Source of the DNA: Auxenochlorella pyrenoidosa
Lineage: Eukaryota; Chlorophyta; Trebouxiophyceae; Chlorellales; Chlorellaceae
Direction of reading: 5' to 3'
Length of the DNA: 22,170 bases
Assembly: GCA_001430745.1 (NCBI GenBank)
Contig: KQ481983.1
Location: 883,910-906,079, forward strand
Each line of letters opens with the position of its first letter. Positions within the stretch are counted from its first letter, which is position 1. Under the pieces are notes generated by a model that ran no database searches, was not told the DNA's origin, and saw only the letters and a program-made list of their open reading frames with translations. A program made the position numbers and the translations under genes. Shown in pieces: positions 1 through 9,524 of the stretch.

Positions 1-2
1 AG

Positions 3-248
3 CTGCAGCTGTTTTGCGCCGCGTACCTGGGCGTGCAAGCCGGCGAGGTGCTGCTCAGCCAGGCCGACCGGCTGGGCTTCACGCTGCTGGGCGCGCCGGC
101 ACAGCAGGCGCAGCAGGCGCAGCAGGCGGCGCAGCGCTGGCGCCAGTTCCGCATCGGGTCGGCCCGGGAGCTGCGCGGCAGGCAGCAGTTCCTGGAGCTG
201 CTGCAGCAGATGCGGGCCGAGGTGGCCGCCGCGGGCGGAGCTGCATAG
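3..248 (+). CDS. 3' end of an unrecognised protein gene (partial)
   Basis: The frame is open from the window edge to a TAG at 246-248 and gives the last 81 residues of a protein. It starts LQLFCAAYLGVQAGEVLLSQ and ends in a Gln/Arg-rich helical tail (QRWRQFRIGSARELRGRQQF, then LELLQQMRAEV). A run of Gln-Gln-Ala is encoded by three copies of a 9-bp unit at 102-128. The mix of Leu, Gln, Glu and Arg with aromatic residues is more protein-like than the other frames here. No start is visible because the gene begins outside the window. It converges on the minus-strand gene ending at 1268. I do not recognise the family. The exon may extend further left, and an intron boundary inside the piece cannot be excluded. 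Confidence 0.55.
   Translation: MQLFCAAYLGVQAGEVLLSQADRLGFTLLGAPAQQAQQAQQAAQRWRQFRIGSARELRGRQQFLELLQQMRAEVAAAGGAA
102..128 (+). repeat. Short coding minisatellite, 3 x 9 bp
   Basis: CAGCAGGCG occurs three times without a break and encodes Gln-Gln-Ala repeats in the partial gene. It looks like ordinary in-frame slippage in GC-rich coding DNA. Confidence 0.8.
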
Positions 249-1267
249 CGCGGCTGGTGGAACGCGAGGGCCGGCGCCGACGGCGGCAGCCCCTGGGGCA
301 GCGGCGGTGATGGGGCGGCAGTGGCGGGCGCAGGGTGGCGCGGCGAGGCGCCCGCAGGGCTTGCACGGCGGAGGTGGCGGCGGCGGCGTGGTCTGGCGTG
401 GCTTCCAAGCCCCGACCTGGCAATGTGGTGGTGCGACAGCTGCCAATTGTCCTCCTGAGCATCCAGGTCCGCCTGCTGGGCTAGAACAAACCTTGAGCCT
501 TCTCCCTGGCTGTGGCTTGCTTGGAAGCCCAACTGCTGAGTTGCTCAATGGGCACCTGTGTTGCACAAGTGCTCTCATGGCAAGTTGGCTGCGACCGCAC
601 GAGCGGCTGGCAAGGAGCATGCATGCGACTATGAGATGTGGCAAACGTGGGTGGGCGGAGGCTGTACAAGGAGCGGAAAAGGCTGGGATGGCTTTGCGAG
701 AAGATGCTTGGTACTGTGCGAGTGGGAGCATAACAATGAAGGGCTATATTCAGGCTGGCAGTGTGTGAGTGTGAAGTGGTAGTGGGGGTGGAGTGGGGGC
801 GGGGGTTGCAGTGTAAGTGTGCAGGAAGGGCCGAGGCCCGGCCACTGCCGCTGCTCAGTCAGAGTAGGAAAGCAGTGTTCGCTCCTGTTGGGAGTGAAGG
901 ATGGTTCATGACATTAGCATGTGGTCGTATGGTTGGGTGGGTCACGGTATCAGGGGGCAAAAAGCAGTGAGTGCGGAGCCAGCGATGTGCGTGTGGGTGC
1001 GGGCACATCGGCAGGAGGAATGCCAAGGTCACGGATGGTTTGAATTCAAGTGCACTCTAAAGTGCTGAGAATTCGACAAGGTGTTTTGAGTGCTGGCGAT
1101 CTGCCAGCAGAGGAGAGAGAGTCTTGGATGGGTGCAGTGGGGCTGCAGGTGTAGAGACGCAGTGTTGCACTGTCTTGCATGAAACTTGTGGGGCAGGGCA
1201 AAGGCGTGTTCCTGCCCGAGGCAGCTGAACAGAACGTGCTGCCAACGAGTGCTCGACACTGGGAGGT
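249..1267. other. Convergent intergenic region (3' UTRs)
   Basis: This is the gap between the stop of the left-hand plus-strand gene and the stop of the first GATA-like gene on the minus strand. No frame here looks like a conserved protein. A TGTAA at 812-816 on the plus strand fits the green-algal polyadenylation signal and could end the left-hand transcript, but that would mean a 3' UTR of about 560 bases. I saw no TGTAA for the minus-strand gene. The sequence is GT-rich on the plus strand. Confidence 0.4.
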
Positions 1268-4250
1268 TCAAAAGTCAAACTCGAAGAAAGGCTCCATCAG
1301 CGGAGCAGTCGGTACGCAGCTCGGCTCAAGCGCATTGGGCATGACCCCGTGGCTGCTCATCAACTGTGCCACGGGGGCTTGGCAGGTGCCCCATGCTGGC
1401 ACAGCCACGGGAGGGTCTGCGGAACAGGCAGGAAGCGAAACTGCATGCGCGGCGCTTGCTGCCGGTGCTGCCGGTGCTGCCGGTGCCAGCCGCAGAGCCG
1501 CCTGGCGCTGCTGTGCCGGCCAGGCCGCGTGATCGGCGTGCGCAGGCGCGCCTGCGTGCCCATGCACAGGCTGTATCCACTGCCAAGACCCAGCCGGGGG
1601 CGGGCTGGCCTGGCAGGCGGCAAGATCTGTTACCTCTGGCACCCCTGGCGCCAGCAGAGTACCACTGCTGCCGCGGCTGCCCAGGACTGCCGGCTGCTGC
1701 ATCGCGTTTGCCAGGGGAGCAGCGTTGCTTTTGCCGCTCTGGAGAAGCTGCGACACTGCGGCTGGGCTCGCAGCAGTCATTGTGTAAAGGGGGTTGCCAC
1801 CGGGAGGGCATCCCAGGCTGCTGAGCTGACCATGCCAGTGCTCCTTCAGCTCTGGGCTCGGCGGCGCAAACAGCTGCCGCCTGGCAGGCAGGCCGCCCGC
1901 GGCAGGCACCGTGGCAGCGGTCTTTGGGCTGCTGGACAGAAGGCTCACTGGGCCGTCCGCGTGTGTGGCGGGGGTGGGCGGAAGGGACGGGCCGCCCGTG
2001 GCTGCACAGAACGACATCAGCACGGCTGCAGAGGGGGCGGGTCAGGAGGGTGTCAGGCACAGCGAGGTGGCTTGCCCTGCAGGCACAAAAGATGGAGGCT
2101 GAGTGGAGCTGCCACATCAGCCCTGCTCTGCTGCAACTGCAGTGCGGCATGAGGCGGCGTGAGTGCGGCATGAGGCGCACACCTGCAAACATGTCTGCCT
2201 GGTGGCGCTCGATGCTGGGGTCTGGGAACAGCAGCTGCCAGCCCTCCCTGCAGGTGGTGGCAGAGGCAGGGGGAGGCATCCAGTTGTGCTGCACCGCACT
2301 GTCGAAGCCACAGCGCGGGATCAAGCCTGCACAATGGCAAGCCGTGCACTGGCCGCCGTCCATTGCAGGCCGCGCCAGCCCAGGCCTTACCCGCTGTCCC
2401 AGCAGGGCAGGCCGAAGCGGGGGTGGGGCGCCAGGGGCGCCTCCAGCCCCACAACGCCGCCCCACAGCTGCAGGAGGGAGCCGTCCTGCCGGCAGTACAC
2501 CAGCAGGCGCAGGCATGGCCGGATCAGCTGGCCAGAGCCGGGGCCAGCAGGCTCAGCCGGGTGCATCCCGAGAAGCAGCACGCCGGCAGGCAGCGGCACC
2601 GCATTCGGACTGCTGTCTGGCACCAGCAGCCAGATGGCTGGGGCCGCGCCCAGGGGTGTGGGAGAAGCGTCTGGCAGCGCAAAGCCGGGCAGGGAGGTGC
2701 CGCTCCTCTGCAGGCAGGGGGAGGGACGGCCTCGAGGCAGTGAGGGGACAGCGAGGGCAGCTGCTGGGGTTGGCCTGAGAGGGTGCGCACTCCATTCGGC
2801 GGCCATCTCGCACGGCGCTGAATCATCCCTGTCCCGACGCATGCAATAAGAAGCCTCCCTCAACCTCTGTCAGCCCGGCACCTACCCAGGCAGTCAGCAG
2901 GGCCTGCGTCGCTCCCTCAGGGTCGTGCGCTGCCTGCCAGGCCGCCTCCCTTAGCCTATCCAGGCCAGTGCCGGAGGCATGGGGATCAGGGCCTGAGGCA
3001 CGAGCGCGGCAGCCGTGCTGCGCGGCCTTGGCCTGTGGGGCCGCTTGGCATGGCGTGCAAGCCCTCTCCTGCTGCCGCTGCGCCCGCTCCTCTCGATGCG
3101 CCCGCCTCTGGGCATCCCGCAGGCGCTGCTCCCGCTGCCAAGCCTGCTCGCAGGCCTGCTGGCACCGCTGCGCCACCTCCTCCTCCTCCCTGTCTGCCTC
3201 CTCCCGCTGCCCCGCCGCCTGGCCCAGCTGCTGCAGTAGCTCGTCAAACAGCTGCTGCGCCTGCGGGCCCCGCGTCGGCAAAGAGTGCTGCACGTCCAGC
3301 TGCACCCGTGGCAGCGCCGCCAAGGCCTCCGCCAGGGGCCGCTCCTCCCGCGGTTGCTCGCCCTGCAGCCGCGGGTTGCACATGCAGGGAGGCTGTGATG
3401 GAAGCTTGTGTGTGCTATAGAGGCGGGCCATCTGGGCATGAGCGCAGGCACTGCGGGCCTTGGTGAGCCTGCTTAAAGCCTGCCGCAGCTGCCGCGCTGG
3501 CCCGTGCTCACCCGGCTGCCGGTGGTTGGATGGCCCTGGCCCCGTGCCGCCCTAGCAAGCCAGCTGGCCCTGCTGGACAGCCGCCTGCTGCGCATGTCCT
3601 GCTGAAGGGTCAGGGGTGTAAATGTGGCTCAGTACAGCAGCTAAGTAAGCGGGACGTGGGCCAGAGGGATCCGGGACGGTACTGCCAACGGCCACACGTC
3701 AGATACCCACCACCCACGGCGGTGCAGCCCTGCTGCTCGGCCCCTGCCGGCATGCTGCCTCACCGGCTTTGAGGGTAGGGCGCTGCGCCCCGCCAGCAGC
3801 TTTTGTGCCAGTGACGACACTGCCCGGGCCATCGAGGCTCCCTGGCCGACCGAGGCCCGGCCGCTGCGCACGCGGCGGTAGAGGAAGCAAGCGCACGCGT
3901 TGCCTGCGGAGGGAACAAAGTGGCGGGCGAGAGTTCACGATGATCGTTGCTTCCCTGCATGTTGAGTCGTGCTGGCGCGCCGGCGCCTGCCGTTGCAGCG
4001 GCGGCCGGCCTGCAGGCGGCAGCGGCCCCCTCCAGGACGCACACACTGAGCTGCCGGGCACGATCTTCTTGCGCCAGGAGGATGACGACTGGGACTCGCA
4101 CAGCACGCATCCTTCCTGCGGGCGGGGACAGCGAACATGCTGCCTGGGAGGAACAGTTGCGGGCGGGGGCTGCCCTGCCTCACCGCCCCCTGCCCTAGCA
4201 GAGGGCCGCTGACCTCGGCGGCCACACCTGAGCCGTCCTGGACCGATCAT
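1268..4250 (-). CDS. GATA-type zinc finger regulator, array copy 1
   Basis: Exons: 4250-4043, 3903-3764, 3598-3512, 3362-2886, 2707-2391, 2247-2183, 2025-1268, giving 683 aa. Cys48, Cys51, Cys70 and Cys73 form a C-x2-C-x18-C-x2-C GATA-type finger (CVLCESQSSSSWRKK, then CNACACFLYRR), so nuclear DNA binding is inferred. The intron splits the Cys70 codon. Next come a helix (AVSSLAQKLLAG), a basic exon (DMRSRRLSSRASWL), a Gln/Glu/Arg-rich probable coiled coil at about 177-246, and DRLREAAWQAA near 280-290. The unrecognised conserved block has HPRFGLPCWDSG at 399-410 followed by EGWQLLFPDPSIERHQAD. The tail contains RRQLFA and PGVPEVTDL and ends in FFEFDF, possibly an acidic/aromatic activation motif. 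The finger lacks the usual Thr-Pro before Trp-Arg. The start at 4250 is the first in-frame ATG; a 5' intron ending next to GAAGGATGC is also possible. Confidence 0.75.
1457..1483. repeat. Short coding minisatellite, 3 x 9 bp
   Basis: TGCTGCCGG occurs three times on the plus strand, within the last exon of array copy 1. On the coding (minus) strand it gives an Ala/Pro-rich stretch (APAAPAAPAA). It falls in the low-complexity tail and is absent from the other two copies. Confidence 0.75.
2389..2433. repeat. 45-nt block identical to 12658-12702
   Basis: This stretch covers the end of exon 5 of copy 1, encoding APHPRFGLPCWDSG, plus the last two intron bases next to the exon boundary. It matches copy 3 at 12658-12702 at every base, silent positions included. 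Copy 2 (from 7461) differs by a single base over the first 37 and then diverges. Confidence 0.85.
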
Positions 4251-6264
4251 CTCAGGTCACCGCAGCGCGCTGTCTTTCGCACCTGATCCTGGCTCGGCTG
4301 CTCTGTGGACATGGCACGGCCTGGGCGTCTGCACAGGGCGGCCGTGCGGGTGGGCGTAGTATGCCGGCTGTTCTCTCCCTGCTTGTGCCAGTGGGCGCTT
4401 TATGGTTTGTGAACGCATAAATGAGAGCGAACGGCTGCAAATTGGGCCGCTCTGCAGGAAGTGAACTGACGGTCCTGCGAGCGCCACGCTGTCGGTACAC
4501 GAGAAGGAGGGAGCCTGCACCCTCCGGCGCTCTGGCGCCTTTAATTAGAGTCAGAAGCGCTTGAAGAGGTGGGAGCTACAGGACGTATGAACGTTCTCAT
4601 CCCGTACCCGTCTTGTGCTGGCCGCAGCATCGGGTGGCGCCGGCGGCGCCACTAGCAGATATGGTGGAAGTACCTTGTGTGCTGGGTTTGCCAAAAAGCT
4701 GCCACGCTGCTTGGTTCAAGAACAGGTGTGAACAGGTGCAGCATTTTGCACCTTTTTCTGCGTGAGACGAGCATGGGGGCGTGCCACCCAAAAGCTTGTT
4801 GATGCGTGGCCCTGCTGGCTGCTCTCTGCTGTTGAAGGTACAAATCCAGGCTCACATCTGAACCTGCCTGACCCTTTCGGGTAGTCTCACCTAAAATGCT
4901 CTCCTGACTTACTCAAGCTTCTTGCAGAACCCCTGAAAAAATGGTGGCGGGAGGTAGGCTGGGTGCACCACGAAGCAATGCGTGGCACACGCCGGTCACC
5001 CAAAAAAATGAAAAAAATGCATGCAGAGATTCCAGGTTTCAACAACTGGAGGCGGAGCGTATGGTGCATGGCTGGGGTGCAAGGCAGCAAGGGGGGTGGG
5101 AACGAGTAGGGAACCGCATGAGGTGGCCAGGCGGCGGACACCCCTCTGGTGTCAGGGGGCGGGGTATGCCAGAGCAGACTGGGGATGGGATGGAGATGGT
5201 TCACAGGCGGCTAGTCGGGGGCGCTTGAACGTACAAAAAGAAGTGAGAGCATACAGCTAGGCAAGCCCAGAGGCAAGCGCAAAAGGTGGCTACCACCGGG
5301 CATGAGCAGACCCAGGTGGGCAACGGGCAGGGCGCGCAGTTAGCACGATGGGCGCTCAAGTGCCAGCTTGACAGGCAGGCCTAACGAAGAGGGCGCAAAA
5401 GTCTTCCGATGGGGCTGCAGTGCTGGCAGCTTGTGAGCAGCATGAAGGGGCTGGCTGGCAGCAGGAGGGAAACAAGATCGCAGACGTGGCAGTTCAAATG
5501 AAAGGGTGAGAGTTGGTGAGAGTCAGCATGGCAGTGCAGGGGGCCAACGCCGAAGGGTCGGCGAGGCCAGTCCGGCCCAAGGACCAGACGCCGAAAGCAA
5601 CAAAATGGGCCGCGGGGCAGGGCAGGGCCCACCGCAAGCCGCCCCGCAGCGTTTGGAGTCGTGTTGCGTGTGAAAAGACATGTCGGTTTGGAGAAAGGTA
5701 GGCTAAGAGAGGGGAGAGAATTCACTTTGCGGGCTTGGGTGCAATGCAGGCAGCGTGCTGCCGTGCATGAGGAGGGGCAGGGATGTGTTGTGTGCCTGGG
5801 GCGGGCCAGGCCTGCCCAGGGGCAGGCAGCCAGGGCCGGCGACACCAGGTGTGCAAAGATGGCGACGTGGCCACCGGTGTACAGAAGCCATGGCAGTGGC
5901 AGTTGTGCAAAGTGCAGGGAGTAGGGGGGTTCCTGTGCTTTTTGCGCAGGGGTTGCAGCAAATACGTGTTGAAGGGTAGGGCATGAGTTGGGAGGTGGGT
6001 ATCCGTGTGTGCACGGTATTGAGGATGAGTGTGAACTGTGGTGTGCGAGGGGGTGGAAAGGGATTCTGTGGGCTGGTGGTCGTGCTGCTGGTGTGGGAGG
6101 GGGGTAAGGGTCTGCGGGTCGAAAACAGCAGGGGTGCATCATTTCACAGGGCAGCAGGGCGCAGCAAGCGCACGGCCCGCCGCCCACAGTGCTGTCAATC
6201 GCCGGGGGTCGGCTCCGGCGGCAACGGCGCGCTCGACAGGCGTATGCGGTATGAACGGTATCTA
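4251..6264. other. Intergenic region between array copies 1 and 2
   Basis: This should hold the promoter of copy 1 (right of 4250, minus strand) and the 3' UTR of copy 2 (left of 6265). The part around 4400-5050 has more A and T than the genes, with A runs near 4935 and 5003. I see no supported gene. A 306-codon stop-free minus-strand frame (5381-6301) reads as a Cys/His/Pro/Ser-rich string and overlaps the end of copy 2 in another frame. No transposon ends or tRNA boxes were seen. Confidence 0.5.
4399..4421 (-). promoter_or_regulatory. Possible AT-rich promoter element upstream of copy 1
   Basis: TTTATG at 4399-4404 and CATAAA at 4416-4421 form a small inverted repeat, 149-171 bases upstream of the chosen ATG of copy 1. 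On the minus strand both halves resemble a degenerate TATA element in an otherwise GC-rich region. This is position and composition only. Confidence 0.2.
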
Positions 6265-9200
6265 TCATAAGCTCCAGGTGCAGAGGGCGTCGGCGCCGCA
6301 AAAGGGGTTTGCTGGGAGGCCCTCTGAGGGGTCCTCTTCGCCCCAGTCGAAATCAATCAAGGGCAGAAGCTCCAGGTCTCCTGGCAGAGGCGGGGGCACT
6401 CCGCCGTCCGCACACAGCCCCCCGGGGCCCCAACAGGCACCCCCAGCAGCGCGGCCGGCTGCAGCAGGCAGGCTGCCGCCGCTGCCGTGCCCTCCAGGGC
6501 TGGCAGATGCGCTGCCGTCAGACGCGCCACCCGCCGGCGAGGGCCAGGGGCTGGCGCAGGCATCAGCTATGCCATCAAAGGCTGCCAGCACAGCCAGGTC
6601 GTGCCCAGCATGCCCTGCATGGCCGGCCCACTGCGCCTGTGCAGCTGCCAGGTGCCTGCTGTGGCGGGCAGACGGGGCTGGTGCGCCGCTGTAATCCGGT
6701 AGCTCTGCAGAGGACACGCCAGACTGCCATGCCACAAGGTCTCCTGGCTCTGGTATGCCGGGGGACAGGCAGCTGCTGCCGTGGCTGTTGCTGGACAGCT
6801 GGTCCAGCGGGGGCGAGGCGGGCATGGCAGAGTGCTGGAAAGAGTGGGACTGGGGCAGCCGGCAGGCAGGCACAGCGGTCGCCGCCCCTACCAGCACCAC
6901 GCTGCGCGGCGCGCTGGGCTGCATCGGCTGCGCTGAGCTGGCCCGCGCGAACAGCTGTCGTTTGGCTTGCGGCTGCAGGGCGGACGGGTCCCCCAGCCTG
7001 CGGCTGGCATCTGGGCTGCAGGCGGCAGGGCTTTCACCCAACTTTGGCGGCGTGAGCGGCAGGGAGAGCTCCTGTGCCCGAGACGGCGGGGTGAAGCAAG
7101 CCAGGGCGGCTGCAGGGGTGGCAGGGTGGGGCGAGGTGGGTTGGATGGCATGCGCTAGAGGAGGTCGACAGGGTGGCCGACAGGCAGGGCAGGCGCTGCA
7201 CCATCCATTGTTTGTCCTCGCCACAGGACATTGCCCAGCAGGCTCACCGGCAAACAGGTCTGCCTGGTGGCGCTCAATCCGAGGCTCGGGGAACAGCAGC
7301 TGCCAGCCCTCGCTGCAGGGAGCGGCACGGGCGGGGAGCGGCATGAGCTCGAGGACAGCGGCGGGGGGAAGATCGCAGCTGCACGCTGGCACGCATGCGT
7401 GGCATGACCGGCGTCACATCCAGAACCATATACCAGACTGTGCACGCCCCTGGAGGCCTCACCCGCTGTCCCAGCAGGGCAGGCCAAAGCGGGGGTGCTT
7501 TTCGAGGGGGGCCTGCGCCGCGGCTGCCGAGTCCCATGCTTGCAGCAGCAAGCCGTCCCGCCGGCTGTGCACCAGAAGGCGCAGGGACGGCTGCTCGTGC
7601 CCCCCAGCGCCGCCAGCAACAGCCTTGTGCACGCGCAGCAGGAGCAGGCCGACAGGTAGGGGCAGGGGGCAGTTCCCACCCTCCCCCGCCTCTGGCTGCA
7701 GCAGCCACACTGCCGGGGCTGCTCCCAGCGGGCAGGGAGGCTTCAGGCTGGGCAGGGCATAGCCGTGCCTCTGCAGGGGTGGGCATGTGGGGGACAGCAG
7801 GGCTGGGCTTGTGAGAAGTGTGGGTGGGAGCCTCGGTCACAAGCAGGACGGGTCACTTTGCGTGGGTGGTACCGCAGTGCAACCCATCTGGCTGTTCAAG
7901 GCCTGGCCAGCACCCCTGCAGCAGACAGCCTCTGGGCTGGAGCGCCACTCACCCAGGCAGCCATCATGGCTTCAGCTGCTGCCTGCTGGTCCACAGCTGC
8001 CCGCCAGGCTGCCTCCCGCAGGCCCTCAAGGCTGGGGCTGCTGCCCGCTGCCGCCGTGCCGCCTGGCGCCGGGAGCGTGGCCCCGGACGCGAGCGGCGCC
8101 TGCTGCTGCACGCTCCGCTCCTGCTGCTTGCGCAGCTGCGCCCGCCGTCGCGCCCGCCGCTTGAGCCTCCTCTGCCATGCCCGCTCGCAGGCCTGCTGCC
8201 GCTGCGCTGCCTCTGCCGCCTCTGCCATGTCTGCCTGCTCACGCCGCAGGGCCGCCTCGTCGAGCTGGCGCAGCACATGGGCAAGCAGCTGCTGCGCCTG
8301 CTGCCCCGTCAGGGGGCAGCCGGGGCAGGCCTCCACCTCATGGACAGCCTTTGGCTCCTGCCCTGGTGCCGGCCGGCGCTGCTCCTCCCGCTGCTGCTTG
8401 CCAGCCTGCAGGGGAGGGCGTTGGCGGTACCAGTGTGGCCCCGGGCAATAGCTGGCGCTTGGAAACTTTGCCCTGCACCTGGCAACTTGAAGGCACAGAG
8501 CATGCCCGGGCTGTCTCAGCCCGTGCAGCACCCTGCCCTGGACCCCTCACCGGCTTGCCAGCTGGCGGCTTGATGCCGCTGCCCTGCTGTGCAGCCACCG
8601 GGGGCTTCATGCTAGCAGTCTTGCTTGGCTGCCTGCTCGCACGCGATGCCTGCGGGGTCATGGCAGGCTGGGCGGGGCGTGCGCTCGGCAAGATTCCCAC
8701 GCACGTGCGCTTCACACTCCAGGGGCCACTTCGCGGCTCGCCCCCATGTAACGCTGTGCCCCGCCGCTTCAGCAGCGCCACGGCCGGCCACCAACAGCAG
8801 CGTGCGGCACAGCACCGCTGCCCCTGCCCTGCACACAAGCATGCCCAGCGCAGGGGCCCGCCACACCTCACTGCGCCCGCCGCGCCCCGCCAGCAGCTTT
8901 TGCGCCAGCGAGGAGACCGCCCGCGCCAGGCTGGCACCCCGGGGGGCGCCGCCACGCCCGCTGCGTATACGCCGGTATAGGAAGCAGCAGCATGCATTGC
9001 CTGCAGAGAGGGGGGGCAAAGCGGGGGGCTGGCAGGGAGGGGTGGGGGCTGGAGGTCCGAGGGCCAGGGCTGGGATTGCATGCGGCGAGCGTGGAAGCCG
9101 GCACGCAGCTTGGCTTGGGTGGGGCACGGTGGCGAGACTCACAGATGAGGGCCCCTGGGAGGACGTTCTTCCGCCACGACGGCGTCTTTGTGCAGCCGCA

Positions 9201-9524
9201 GAGACCGCAGGCGCTCTGCGGGAGGAATCTCCAGCCGGGGGCAAGGGTTGAGTGGGAGGTCCGGCGAGTGCGGCGCCTGCCAGCGCCGACGTAAGGGGCG
9301 GCAGGGTCCAGGGCTGGGGCAAGCCGGGCTTCTGGGCGGCGCTGCCCTCCTGGTTCAAGTCCCACAACGTGAGATCCACTGGATCTGCCAAAGCGCCGTC
9401 GACTGGGCAACACCTGTGGGCAGCGCGTGTGGCTGCTAGGGCTTTGGGCGCAGCCGGAGGGCTGTGAGGCCAGGAAAGCGGCAGTGCCCCGCCTTGCCTG
9501 TTCGTCCTGTTGACTCGTGCTCAT
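6265..9524 (-). CDS. GATA-type zinc finger regulator, array copy 2
   Basis: Exons: 9524-9414, 9215-9143, 9000-8867, 8649-8551, 8405-7953, 7770-7463, 7312-7248, 7109-6265, giving 695 aa. This copy has the most canonical finger: CGLCGCTKTPSWRKN, then CNACCCFLYRR (Cys40, 43, 62, 65). The Thr-Lys-Thr-Pro-x-Trp-Arg core is typical of GATA factors, but the usual Gly-Pro after it is missing. The helix ARAVSSLAQKLLAG follows. The Q/E/R-rich exon (140-290) ends in LREAAWRAAVDQQAAAEAMM. The conserved block has HPRFGLPCWDSG at 382-393 and EGWQLLFPEPRIERHQAD from 394. The tail contains KRQLFA and PGIPEPGDL, then LELLPLIDFDWGEEDPSEG near the C-terminus, which looks like an acidic/aromatic activation motif. 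Only this copy needs an intron before the finger. Another in-frame ATG at 9734 would add 70 residues. The exon-2 donor (GAG then GTGTGG) is the least certain junction. Confidence 0.75.

Noticed and set aside
1326..2516. 396-codon minus-strand open frame over copy 1
   Set aside because: It is out of frame with the conserved exons 5 and 7 of copy 1 and crosses their introns.
5381..6301. 306-codon minus-strand open frame between copies 1 and 2
   Set aside because: The translation is Cys/His/Pro/Ser-rich with no domain, it overlaps the end of copy 2 in another frame, and stop-poor frames are common in GC-rich DNA. It is more likely the 3' UTR of copy 2.
9352..9366. B-box-like GGTTCAAGTCCC on the plus strand
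   Set aside because: No A box lies at the right distance upstream and no acceptor stem can be formed.
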